From NCBI GenBank assembly GCA_001953115.1, contig LSSL01007547.1:1-15115 (forward strand): a stretch of 15,115 nt of DNA. Reading direction: 5' to 3'. The stretch comes from Smittium mucronatum (lineage: Eukaryota; Kickxellomycota; Harpellomycetes; Harpellales; Legeriomycetaceae). The notes beneath the pieces are model-generated. The model saw only the letters and a list, made by a program, of their open reading frames with translations, was not told the origin of the DNA and searched no databases. Both the position numbers and the translations under genes were made by a program. Of the stretch, positions 1 to 10,150 are shown in pieces; the stretch's first letter is position 1; each line of letters begins with the position of its first letter.

Positions 1-3
1 GTC

Positions 4-27
4 TAGTGTACTTCGAAAAGTACACTA
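4..27. repeat. Perfect 10-bp hairpin, TAGTGTA type
   Basis: TAGTGTACTT (4-13) and AAGTACACTA (18-27) are perfect reverse complements around a 4-base CGAA loop. Four of the ten pairs are G:C, which is high for this sequence. The outer seven bases, TAGTGTA/TACACTA, recur in a second palindrome at 2237-2255. It could be a transposon-end or MITE-like hairpin, or a chance fold; its left flank lies at the window edge and cannot be judged. Confidence 0.75.
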
Positions 28-984
28 TTAAGCCCCTAATTATGCAACAATATATAAAAAAATTCAACTGAGTACAAATTCTGTACTGTTATACAGACTT
101 TAAATCATACCCTTAGAAAAATATAAGTATTATGCTACCATATAAAAATTTTCTTTTATATATTTTATTTTTATTTTATTAATCAATATTATATTTTTAC
201 TAAATGCTAGAAGGATTTACGTGATATCTTAAATTAAATGTGAGTTAAATTTTTTCAACTTGAGACTATATTTTTTAGGATTTTTATATATAAAACTCAT
301 CAATAATTTCAAATTGACTTTATATAGAATATCAAACTTGATTCAATCAAATTTTTATGAGTTTATTAATCCGAATTATATTTATAAAATTATAAAATTT
401 TAATCAATTAAGAAATAAATTTATTCATATTTTCGACCTGGAGTTAACAATGGATTTTGTTTTTTGTCTTTAATAAATATGAATTTTTTTAAAATATACT
501 GCAGATATAGTTGGATACATACATAATAGACTATAAACTATATTTATAGTTATAATGGATTTTCAATATGTGTTTCAGCATGCAAAAAAATAAGACATTC
601 AAAAAAAATATGTTTTACAATAATTTTTTTAATCAAAATTTTTGTAAATTCTTTCATTTAGCCTTATAATTTTTTTATTTTTACTGTAAGTATTAAATTA
701 TCTTCATGGTATAACTAAAATTAGAAAAAAATTATAAATAAAGGGTTAATCATTTATAATTCAGTTATCTGTATTTTTCGTACCGCAATTTCCCCTAACA
801 TTAAATCGTCTAAAATATAAAAGAAAATTGAGTCTCAGCTTGTAAATTCAATTTAAAAAGGTGTTTTAACATATTCTACACCATTTTTTTTATTTTATAA
901 TTTATCTATAAAACTTCAAAAAATTAATTATTTTGTTTTTGAGTTTTATTTACTTCTCGAAAACCATATGCATTTATAAATTGA
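28..984. other. A+T-rich stretch without a supported gene
   Basis: This holds mainly A and T runs and short frames broken by stops at about the background rate. A plus frame from the ATG at 42 is interrupted at 69, 114 and 180 and is not better than chance. I see no RNA gene, repeat array or recognisable motif. Confidence 0.6.
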
Positions 985-1494
985 TTAAAAAGTACTTACA
1001 TAGAAAATATATATCCTTATCTATTATTAATAATTTCGAAATTGGTCCAGTAATACTTATCTTCCTTAATGGAATATGACATATATCCAATCCAAAATGG
1101 TGAAATTTCTCTAATGGGCTTTTCTGTAATATAATAATATTTCCATTTATCTTTACATTTATGTATTTTCTGTATTAATAAATTAAAAATAACAAAAAAA
1201 TAGCAAGTTTTATCGATTTACTTCAAACTATAGCATAAATATTTATTTATTAAGATTTTTCGAATTGAGAATGCGGGGTTTAAAATATCATTAAAAAATT
1301 TGAATCTTTATTAGAAGAACCGAAATTTCCCCTTCTAAAAAACTTTCTAATTAACTAAAAAATTGCCAATTAAATATAAAAACATTAATTTTACATGTTC
1401 TTATATTTTTGAAAATTTTTTATTAGAAATATGGAGGAATCTTTATATGAGTGCATATTTTGCATATAACCGAATTATTTTGTATATGCTTGTC
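985..1494 (+). pseudogene. Possible decayed coding frame, unrecognised
   Basis: One plus-strand frame keeps protein-like stretches over 170 codons. The segment at 1054-1131 includes a methionine-led run (MEYDIYPIQNGEISLMG, from 1069), and 1351-1494 is open for 48 codons and contains FLLEIWRNLYMSAYF. In-frame stops lie at 1051, 1132, 1135, 1201, 1231, 1312, 1336 and 1348, about half the density expected at this composition. The patch around 1030-1125 is also visibly richer in G and C than its surroundings. I recognise no family, and the frame could still be chance because many frames were inspected. If it is real, it is a long-dead gene rather than an active one. Confidence 0.22.
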
Positions 1495-2236
1495 TAATTT
1501 TGTATATTGATACTTTTAAATATTCAAAATAATTGTTTTCGATTTTAAATAGTGTTATTATATACATAAATTAGGAAAAACATTACATCTTAATAAAAAT
1601 AAAATTCACAATTAATCGGGCATAATATCATTAAATTTCCTTTAATGATGGTCTATATAAAATAGGTATATTAACTGGATAAAACTTCTAATAATGAAGA
1701 GATTTTTATTTATCAAAAACCATTAAAAGTTTATTACTATTTTTTGACATTTTTTATAAAAAATATTCTTTAATTAGTTAACTATTAATTTTCATTATTT
1801 TTAATTTGCCTTATTCTCAAAAAAGTATTAATACACATTTTCAAATTAAAAATTAAAATTTTGTATTTAAATCATAAAAATCATTTGAATAGTTTTAATT
1901 AAATTGCAAATTTTAAATAGTGTAAGGAATTAAGTATAAAATAAATATCGTGTTCAAAAATTATAATTATTACAAAATTTTCGAGATCTCGTAAAAAATT
2001 TGTTGAAAAATCTTTAGACCTCTTATTTTTATACTAAATATCAAAAATAAGTTTTATATTACTCTAAAAATACTGTTCTTCGAATTAAAACTTATAAATA
2101 AATTTAAATAAACAAAAAATTTAATTCGAGGATTTTTAAAAATTAATTTACATTTATTTATAAATATAATTTGTCTAATAAATAATAAATTGTATATTTT
2201 GGTTATAATTCGGAAAAATTGAGCTATAAAATGTAA
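1495..2236. other. A+T-rich stretch without a supported gene
   Basis: Nothing beyond A/T runs and frequent stops in every frame I read. One copy of TAGTGTA lies at 1918-1924. Confidence 0.6.
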
Positions 2237-2255
2237 TAGTGTATAATATACACTA
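2237..2255. repeat. Perfect 9-bp palindrome, TAGTGTA type
   Basis: TAGTGTATA (2237-2245) and TATACACTA (2247-2255) are perfect reverse complements about a single central A. Both arms carry the same outer seven bases as the hairpin at 4-27. As a palindrome with a one-base centre it could be a protein-binding dyad rather than an RNA hairpin, which would need a larger loop. Confidence 0.7.
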
Positions 2256-2534
2256 AAAAATTAAAGATATTATTTTTATTGATTTTTTACTTAAGAAATA
2301 TATTTGATATTTTTAAATTATATTTGGTACCTTAAGAGTATTTTTGTAACAATTTTTAATTATTTTCAAACATAATTGTAATATTTTTAGAATACGATCA
2401 AATAAATTGGTATTGGCGATAATTAAAGATGATATATTTGAGAATCGAAAAGTATTAGATTTTATTTTTATGATATGATAAAGTTTAACATATAAAAAAC
2501 ATTATTAAATTTACGCGCTAATTTTTTATATATA

Positions 2535-2565
2535 TTTATATTTTTTTATATTTTTTTATATTTTT
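2535..2565. repeat. 10-nt-period tandem repeat
   Basis: The unit TTTTTTTATA is repeated with an exact 10-base period over 31 bases. It is most easily explained by replication slippage in A/T-rich DNA. The period matches roughly one helical turn, so the tract may be curved, but nothing shows a function. Confidence 0.7.
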
Positions 2566-3704
2566 ATTATTATAGTAGAAGAATTTTTTAATAGTAGTAT
2601 TTTTTATTTTAGATTGGTTAGTATTTTTAATTTTATTGAGATTTGCTATCAGTTATAATCAAGTATATCTATTTTAATCTGATAAATTGTTTTATAATTG
2701 TATCTATATTGAATCTTGTACAATTTATCCGTGTCCGTTTTTAACTTGGATTTGTAATTTTTTGAAATAATAACTTATAATTTAAAAAATAAACCTGATT
2801 CTTTTTGATGAAAAAAATATTGTTTATTAATTTATTTTATATAATTTTTTTTTTTTTACGACAAGTAAATGTTTTTGACAAAATTAACCAATTTTATCAG
2901 GATCTCATAAGGTAACAATAACGTTTTATCTTTGGACCAGAGTTAAAATTTATTTTATATAGTTTTTTTTTATATATATAATTCTATACATATTATGATA
3001 AATACACATTAACAGTACTATTATTAATTTTTTGTTAGAGTTACTAATTATTTTAAAAAAATTAGATTTAATAGAAAAAAATTTCCATATTATTAATTAC
3101 TAAATTCCTAAATAAGATTTTTGTGCAATTTTTTTGGATAATATCATAAAATATTATTTAAATATAATTGGTTATTTTATAATTAAGAACTCGAAATGTA
3201 TTTTTTATCGTTTTAATGAAAGACTAACTTATATTAAATACAAAAAATGGGAATAATTCCATGAATATGGAATGAAAATTTGCGTAATCTTTATTTAATT
3301 AAATTGAATATACTAAAAAAAAAATTATATCCAGAGAAGTGGCTAAATTATAATAACTAATTATATTCAATAATATCTATTTTTCACAATGTATTTATCA
3401 TTTTATTATTTTTGTGAAATTTCAGACAAGAATTTACTATTAAGTGTAACAATTTTACAACTTATATATTTGAAAATAAAAATATGATATAAATTCAATT
3501 TATAAGTCAAATTATATTTTATCTTTGCTTAAAACTAGCGACTAATTTTGCTTAGAAAGTTATAAAGTTAGAATCAAAGTCATAATCTAATTTAAAAAAT
3601 TATGGTAAGAAAAAAATTATTAAAATTTCTTGTTTTTATTTTATTATTTATCCTATAGTGCATATATATTATTTATATAAGAAGGAGAGTAAATATAAAC
3701 TGAA
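2566..3704. other. A+T-rich stretch; one small hairpin
   Basis: No supported gene. The only discrete structure I see is a perfect 7-bp hairpin, ATTCCAT (3256-3262) with ATGGAAT (3267-3273) around a GAAT loop. Confidence 0.6.
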
Positions 3705-3758
3705 TTGGAGAGCAAATTTTTGTAGATTAAAATTTTTTATTATGTATTTTTTTTATTA
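3705..3758 (+). repeat. Diverged direct repeat, copy 1
   Basis: TTGGAGAG (3705-3712), a 12-base spacer, then GATTAAAATTTT (3725-3736), followed by a T-rich tail. The same two blocks occur with identical spacing at 8693-8746 in the same orientation. Aligned by hand without gaps, about 27 of the first 32 bases and about 42 of 54 overall are identical. The G-containing TTGGAGAG block makes a chance match less likely than for pure A/T words. It may be a fragment of an old dispersed element. Confidence 0.45.
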
Positions 3759-3980
3759 TAGGTGAAAATAAAAGCTTTTCAGAAATAATTGGGTGTGGAA
3801 TTGGATAATAAAATGCAATTAAGGCATGTAGTGTAGCCCTAATATCTTTTTGATTTTTTTTAACCTAGAAATTAATATTTTATATACGCCCAATTGTAAA
3901 AATAAAATTTTCATTGTGTTTAAATATAATTTTTGGTTATATTCTTCAATAATTAGATGTAATTTTTATAATAATATATA

Positions 3981-4121
3981 ATGCACATGGTCAATATGTA
4001 TAAAAATGAAGATTTTAAAAAACTTCAATTGGATCAACACCTTGAAACATCAATACCAATATATTCAAATAAAACTTTTTTAAAAAATCTGCAAATTGTG
4101 TTTTCAGGTTACTTATATTAA
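3981..4121 (+). CDS. Small open frame, 46 codons, unrecognised
   Basis: An ATG-initiated frame ends in TAA at 4119-4121. Its product is unusually polar for this window: an N-terminal half with Lys, Asp, Glu, Gln and His, including KNEDFKKLQLDQHLETS at about residues 8-24, and no membrane segment. An in-frame TAA lies three codons before the ATG, so the start is fixed if the frame is real. About twenty open stretches of this length are expected by chance here, so length gives no support; only the composition does. No neighbours or motifs help. Treat it as a weak candidate. Confidence 0.15.
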   Translation: MHMVNMYKNEDFKKLQLDQHLETSIPIYSNKTFLKNLQIVFSGYLY

Positions 4122-6249
4122 TGTTACCAATAAAGAAATGATTCTAGATGAATAAAAATAAAAAAAAGATATTTTTGTATATTTTACATAAAGATACATA
4201 AAAAATGTTTTATTTATCATTTTTATTTTTATTAAGAAACTTTTTATCATATTTTTATGATATTCTGCGTATAAATTTAATGTTCAATAAGTGAACATTG
4301 CTTTTTTTTTACAGAGATATCTATTTATTTCGTGGAATAAATTAATCAAGAAATGATTATAATTATGATAATATGATAAAAAATTCCCATTTATTATAAT
4401 ATAAAAGCAAATTTTACTATATATTATTGTATAATTAGTCAAAAAATGTTCTAACTATAAATTTTAAATAAGAAAAATAAATATAATATTCAAAAAGTTC
4501 CGAATTCTTCTAAATCTTTTGCCAAAAAAACTCTCAAGTAAATTTTTTACGAAATTAAAATAATATTTTTACAAATGAATAAAATCCAAAGTTAGCGTTT
4601 ATTATTCATTTTTTTAATTATTATTTTTTTATTGTTAGATTTTAAAATAAAAAATGTATAAATGTTTTATATTCAATATTAAATATTGTTAAATATTAGT
4701 TTCTTAAAATTTACGCATTTAAATTATGTTTTTATATTACATTCAAAATTTTGAAATAATTATTTTTCAATCCACAAAAAAAGTCATGAAATTTATAATA
4801 TATACATAAATATTTTAACCTTATTACAGGGTTTGAAATGAATATCAATTTCATAATAATCAATTAATCCCATTATAAATACTCAATAATATTTTTTCCT
4901 CAAATTAAAATTTCAAGAAACGTATTTTCTAATTATATATTTAAGCCATAGCCTAATTATAATTGAAATAAAACTTTGTTTAATGATTTAATACTTGAAA
5001 TAGAAGGGTGTATAAAATAAAATTTAATATTAATTTAAGTATTGGATAAAATTTATAACCTGTAAACTAGTATAAAATTAAATTTACACCAATGACTTTT
5101 ATTTTTTAAATATTAAAAAAAACCTAAAATTTATTATTATTCTGATTCTTATGAATGATTATCAATTAATTTGAATTTATATGTATAAAAAAAAAAAAAT
5201 TTATCAATTACATATAATATTAAGTAACTTTTTTTAGTTATTTCTTACAATATGATTTATAATAAAGAAAAAAACCAAAAAATTTAAAAAAAAAAAATCT
5301 TTATATCACCAATATTTATATGTGGAAGTAAAAATATCTATTATTAGGAATTTCATACGTCAAATAATAATTATGGGTTTTATTAAATCAAATTACATTT
5401 TTTAAAACGAAAATAGGCGAGATAAAATTAAACGAAAAAATATTAACTTTCAAAAAAAAAAAATCGCTAATAGATCAAGGTGATAATACAGCAATTTTTT
5501 AAAGATTTATTAACAAAAATATATATTCGAAGAAAAATATGTTTGCAAAGGGATAAAATTTTCAAAAAAATTAATATACAAATATATATAATATAATTTA
5601 ACTAAGGAAATTCTTCAAAAAAATTTCACAATCTACTTTTTTTAGTACCGAATTTTGGTATTTTTCATATAAATATTTATTATATGCTACCCCTTTTAAT
5701 TTTTATGCCACATTTTTTTACTTGACATATTACGAAAACTTTGAATAAAAATTTTGGCTAATACAATTTTGTGATAATGAAAATATAAAGTATAAATAAT
5801 AAAAATAGTAAAATAACCGAAGATAAAATCGAAAAAAAAAAGAGTCTTTAATGTTTGTTTCTAAATATAAAGCTGATTTTATTTAAACATGTATAACTTA
5901 AAAAATTCTATTAGCTAAATTCTAAAAGGATTTGATTAACAAAAATAAGCTAGTTTTAAGGATTACTAATTATAATTGGTACTATTTTTGAAGAAACTTC
6001 ATGAAATTATTCTTCTAAACTCAATTTTTATTAATTGCTGATATACCTATTTCATTTTCGTAATATTTTTTCTCTTTTAGAGTTTTTCTTTTTTGATTTA
6101 TATTTTTATTCTTCAGTCAAAATTTTTTTTCTTTTAATCAGTAATTTTATTACACTTGATATTTTTATAGCTAATTTTTTAAGATTTTGGTTATTGTAAC
6201 GTTATAAACTTAAATAAAAAATCGTATTAATCATTTTAAATTTGATAAT
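4122..6249. other. A+T-rich stretch without a supported gene
   Basis: Dense A/T runs, including A tracts of about 12-13 bases near 5187 and 5287, and stop codons throughout. I found no repeats longer than a few bases, no RNA gene and no recognisable protein motif. Confidence 0.6.
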
Positions 6250-6474
6250 ATGTACATTTTAGTAAATATGAAACTTTATAAATTCAACTACCATTATGAT
6301 GCTTGGTTTTATTTTAAATTACAATTATCCTTCAACTTTCCTGATTTATATTCAATTATAGCTACTAATGAAAATTATAAATTGTGTGTATACAATGAAA
6401 ATAATTTTGAAGTTAGATCTTATTTTTTTGGTTTTTTTAGTCTAAAGAAAATAATTTCTTATATAATTTTATGA
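6250..6474 (+). CDS. Hypothetical open frame, 74 residues
   Basis: The frame runs from ATG 6250 to TGA 6472-6474 and is immediately followed by TAA. The open frame begins about 12 codons further upstream, so the ATG is only the first methionine. The product is rich in Phe, Tyr, Asn and Lys, with a mixed middle part (DAWFYFKLQ; IIATNENYKLCVYNENN) and an aromatic C-terminal end (YFFGFFSLKKIISYIIL) that might touch a membrane. G+C is only slightly raised at first codon positions, a weak coding sign. Upstream codons in this frame carry stops at the background rate. About one open frame of this length is expected by chance, so it may not be a gene. No family is recognised. Confidence 0.25.
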   Translation: MYILVNMKLYKFNYHYDAWFYFKLQLSFNFPDLYSIIATNENYKLCVYNENNFEVRSYFFGFFSLKKIISYIIL

Positions 6475-6664
6475 TAATATTCATATCAGTTTTTATTTAA
6501 TTTTTAAATAAAGTTAATCAATTTAATCGAATTTTAACAAATAATGTATCTATAATTGCATATATTAGATTGATGTAATATTATATAAATAAATATTTGT
6601 TATAATACTTTTTAATTAATTTCCAGAAAATGTAATTTTTAGAATTAGTAGATATTAAATATAA
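6475..6664. other. Short A+T-rich spacer
   Basis: A/T runs with stops in all frames; nothing else seen. Confidence 0.6.
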
Positions 6665-7144
6665 TCAATATTTAAATTTCAAATTTTTAGAATTTGATAA
6701 ACAATTATTTTTTACTAAATAATTTAAAAAAAATGTTTCAAAATAAACATCTATAGTCTGTATCGCCAAAAAATAGGGTGGATTGTTTCTCTTGGTGTAT
6801 TATATCCTATTTATTTGGCTTTTATTAATTATTTCGACAGAAAAACTTTTTGTAGACAGTAGGATAGAATTTTTTATTTTATTTATTATTTCTTTAGGAT
6901 GTTTTAAACTATGGTAACTCAAAATAAAATTTGGTGATTTTAAAAAAAATACGTAGTAAAAATTGTTAATTGTGGCATTTAAAAATATTTTCTTATCATA
7001 CGATACCAAAATTAAGTATTTGAAAATTTTGATTGTGGATTTTTTGGAGAATCCTTAAAAAAAAGAGACAATATGAATATACAAAATTTTTTGTATAGAA
7101 GAACTGTGGCTGAGCTCAAATAATAAATTAATGATTAAATATGA
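6665..7144 (-). pseudogene. Nearly open frame of 160 codons, two TAA breaks
   Basis: On the minus strand one frame runs from 7144 to a TGA at 6667-6665 with only two internal stops, TAA at 7057-7055 and TAA at 6802-6800, splitting it into 29, 84 and 44 sense codons. About 16 stops would be expected by chance. The product has mixed composition: FELSHSSSIQKILYIHIV before the first stop, YDKKIFLNATINNFYYVFF and HSLKHPKEIINKIKNS in the middle, and YTKRNNPPYFLAIQTIDVYF after the second. There is no methionine in the frame; the middle part could start only at a TTG (7009-7007), so a normal start is missing or lost. I recognise no domain. The best reading is a gene recently broken by point mutations to TAA. 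Chance and an assembly or sequencing error are the alternatives. Confidence 0.38.
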
Positions 7145-8692
7145 TTAAAATTCTCAAGAAATTGACTATATTTCGTGGAATAATATTTCATGACATTATA
7201 ATAAACTTTTTTATATTCAAAAAAAACCTAAATATATTGTTAATTCTTTATTTTTATTACTTTTTTACTCGTATTCAAATTCTCTCAATAGTATTTTAGT
7301 AGGAAAAAAAAATTAATTCATGAGATAAAAAATGCAATATAGTTCAAAATCCGAAAAAAAATTATTGCGAAGATTTCTAACTAAATCCAATATTATATTA
7401 CATAAATTAGATTACTATATATAATGAAAATTCTAATAATTATCGGATAATTTCTGTAAATATGCATAATATCCGAAGCTTCAAAGGTTTTTATAAATTT
7501 TTAGAAGTTTTTTTCCACAGAAAAAAAATCATCAATACACGTATATACTTTTTATATCATTTTGATTTTAAAACAATTTATAATCTTCGAAAATATGGTA
7601 AATTTCTGAGTTTAAATATATACTTTGTGTAACGCATTGTTTTTTTATGGCAAAATCCTCATATTTATATTGCTATAGACGGATAAGAGTATTTATATTT
7701 CATTAACGACTCTTAAATTTTCATTTATTGATAGTTATATAATATTTTATAATATTTTTATTCGTTATTTCAATATTTTGACTGAATCGAGTTATATCTT
7801 TACTATTTATTTAGTTTAAATATCTCATTTAAAGTAAAATATTTAGATGAAGAAAACCAAATAATGATCCATTGATTAATTTATTAAGAATTTCATATTA
7901 AAAAAAACGTGCCAATAATTTTTAAAATAAAAATTAACGTTTTTGATTTAATTTTAAATTTTTTTACATATTATTACATATTATTACATATTTTGAAATA
8001 AAAAAAAATTTACTAGTAATTTACTAATTTCAAAAAATAAAAATAAACTCGAGATTTTCTTTTCTTTGGGACAAAATTCCTAAAAATAAGAAAAAAAATT
8101 TAAATTAACCTAATCGTAATCATAAATATATTTTAAACAGCTTTTTTAAATCGAATAGAAAATTGTGTAGTTATAGCAAAAATATGGATACATGAACTAT
8201 ATTTTAGGAAATAAGTGCAATTACTTGATCCATTTAACTGTTGATTAGTATAAGCGACTTTTATACAGCTAAATATGAAATGCGTAATATTTAAGAAGTT
8301 TAATAAAAAAATGGATAAAAAGAATTATGGATATTCATAAAAATCTATATTTTGTTTTTTTAATAATATTTTATAAAATGTTGATAAAAAATTTCTATAT
8401 TTAAATAAAACCAGTTGATAAATTGCAGCGTTAACAATCTATTTTGTTTTTCTAAAATATAAAAAAACCACCTCTAAAACAAATTGAAATTTTTATGAAT
8501 GAAATCGAACATTTCCAAAGAGATAAATGATTAAAATTATTGTAAAACAGGAATCTCAACAATGAATGAGATTTTCTAAAGTTACTAAATAATACAAATA
8601 AAAGAATTAGATCCTTATTTTTACAATAGTGTAAATAATAAAGTATCTGGTGTAAATTTATATAAATAATTTTATTTATTTTCTTTATTTAT
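7145..8692. other. A+T-rich stretch; one tandem repeat
   Basis: No supported gene. It contains the 10-base-period repeat at 7964-7992, a copy of TAGTGTA at 8627-8633, and a slightly G+C-richer patch around 8165-8290 in which I could not find a long frame. Confidence 0.55.
7964..7992. repeat. 10-nt-period tandem repeat
   Basis: The unit TTATTACATA repeats with an exact 10-base period over 29 bases, just under three copies. Its sequence differs from the 10-base repeat at 2535-2565 but the period is the same. Slippage is the likely origin. Confidence 0.75.
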
Positions 8693-8746
8693 TTGGAGAG
8701 AAATTTATAGTTGATTAAAATTTTATATGAAGTCTTTTTATTAATT
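8693..8746 (+). repeat. Diverged direct repeat, copy 2
   Basis: TTGGAGAG (8693-8700), 12 bases, then GATTAAAATTTT (8713-8724), with the same order and spacing as copy 1 at 3705-3758. The downstream tails also align (about 15 of 22 bases). No terminal repeats or target-site duplication can be recognised around either copy. Confidence 0.45.
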
Positions 8747-9290
8747 CAGTTTTAAACAAAAGATGAAATCTTTTCGTAATTTTTCAAAAAAAGCTGAGAT
8801 ATTTAGGAAATTACCGTAATGTGCTATTCTAACGAATTAATCATTCGAAAAAAATTATTTTAGATTTATTTTGTATTTTTATATATAAATTTTTTATTCT
8901 CATTGAAATTATTCTTCAAATTGGATTTATTTTTAAATCGAATTATATATATATGAAATTCGTTTTAATATTCGAAAAAAATGCGCTTTTAATAAAAAAT
9001 TATTTTATAAGTGTGAATTCAGTTTATAAAAGTAAGTTATATATTGTGTAACCATAACGCCATTAGAGAATAGCATTAGCTATTGAGGAAAAAACTTTAA
9101 ATTTCTGTATAAGAAAATCTTCATGGTATTCGATGTATCCTAATATTATGACATAATAAACAAAAAAAAACTTTAAAAGGATGAATCTGAACTTTTCCTA
9201 AGAAAACCAATTTTTTAGACCTATTATTATAAATAAATAATCCCTAATATTTTATTTTATTGATATATCCAATAGAAAACTGCTTAAAAA
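8747..9290. other. A+T-rich stretch before the 9291 frame
   Basis: No supported gene. From 9051 the frame used by the 9291-9548 open frame carries short protein-like runs (for example TITPLENSISY and KDESELFLRKPIF) separated by stops at close to the background rate. They could be decayed upstream codons of the same gene, but this is weak. A 6-bp hairpin with arms AATAGC and GCTATT lies near 9071-9086. Confidence 0.4.
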
Positions 9291-9548
9291 ATGATATTTT
9301 ATCATCGAACTAAATATGGGAGAATATTCAACATAATATTCGCTCTAATATCATCATTGTGTATCATAATAGATATTATTTTAGAGAAAATTTGTATGAA
9401 AGTGGAACAGGAATTCCATCAAAAAAAAATTTTTACCCTCATAGAGCCCGAATTTTCGAATCACTACTATCATTATTTAATAAAAATTCCTATTAGCTTA
9501 ATCTTTTTTTTAACTAATAAATTTCGTAAATTATTATTTCATTTTTGA
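9291..9548 (+). CDS. Hypothetical membrane-type protein, 85 residues
   Basis: This is the longest uninterrupted frame outside the LINE, from ATG 9291 to TGA 9546-9548, with an in-frame TAA two codons before the ATG. G+C is about 23%, above the surroundings, and highest at first codon positions, which favours coding. The product has a basic start (HRTKYGR), a hydrophobic segment at about residues 13-31 (IFNIIFALISSLCIIIDII) that could cross a membrane, a polar middle (KVEQEFHQKK, EPEFSNHYYHY), and a second hydrophobic stretch near residues 64-74 (IKIPISLIFFL) followed by basic residues. Inferred topology: one or two membrane passes. No family is recognised. About 0.3 frames this long are expected by chance, so it may be a small gene, the surviving end of a decayed gene, or noise. 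Confidence 0.33.
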   Translation: MIFYHRTKYGRIFNIIFALISSLCIIIDIILEKICMKVEQEFHQKKIFTLIEPEFSNHYYHYLIKIPISLIFFLTNKFRKLLFHF

Positions 9549-10091
9549 AGTAAATGAAATTAAATATAATTTACTGTATATTAGTCTTGATGTGATAGTG
9601 TATAATTTAAAAAAGTTACTCTGTTTGATATTAATCTAAATATTTAGTGTCTAAATACAGTTTCACAGCCATTAAAATTTAAATCCATTGATAATTGTTT
9701 CAAAATTTTTTAATATTTAACTTAAAAACTATGAGAGTTTTTCATAAAGGATATTAAATTCTCAAATAGCCTATATCGCAATATCTATTTGAAACTAAAC
9801 ATAATTATATTATTCTGTTTAAAATTTCCTTAATTAGTTCATTCCTAAATCTATTCAAAAAACTAGCTCAATTAAAGAATATATATAATATTTTTTTAAC
9901 TACCTATTTAAATATTTTTTTTGTTGCTTTAATAGACTAAAGAAATAACTGAAAAAAAATATTAGATTAATCGCAAAAACTTTGGTTAGGTAAAATTAAA
10001 GAATGTAATAATCTATGCCTTTCACATTGGTTAATTTTTGTAAAATAAATTTTTTCATTATATTTAATACGATTTAACTCAAAAAAATTAC
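9549..10091. other. A+T-rich stretch without a supported gene
   Basis: Nothing recognised except a further TAGTGTATAAT at 9596-9606, matching the left half of the palindrome at 2237-2255. Confidence 0.6.
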
Positions 10092-10150
10092 TATTTCAGA
10101 ATATTTTGTTTTTTGAGTAGGTATTATTAAATAATTTACCTACTGAAATA
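10092..10150. repeat. Interrupted inverted repeat
   Basis: The right arm TACCTACTGAAATA (10137-10150) is matched on the left by two separated blocks, TATTTCAG (10092-10099) and AGTAGGTA (10116-10123). If the 16-18 bases between the left blocks were removed, the arms would form a perfect 14-bp stem. The inner 8-bp stem AGTAGGTA/TACCTACT stands alone with a 13-base loop. This looks like an old inverted repeat with a short insertion in one arm. Confidence 0.6.

Noticed and set aside
42..182. Plus frame from ATG 42 as a decayed gene
   Set aside because: Stops at 69, 114 and 180 are at about background density and the residues are those expected from random A+T-rich DNA.
7101..7125. tRNA A-box-like word (TGGCTGAGC)
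   Set aside because: There is no B box or T-loop sequence at the right distance and no acceptor stem can be drawn.
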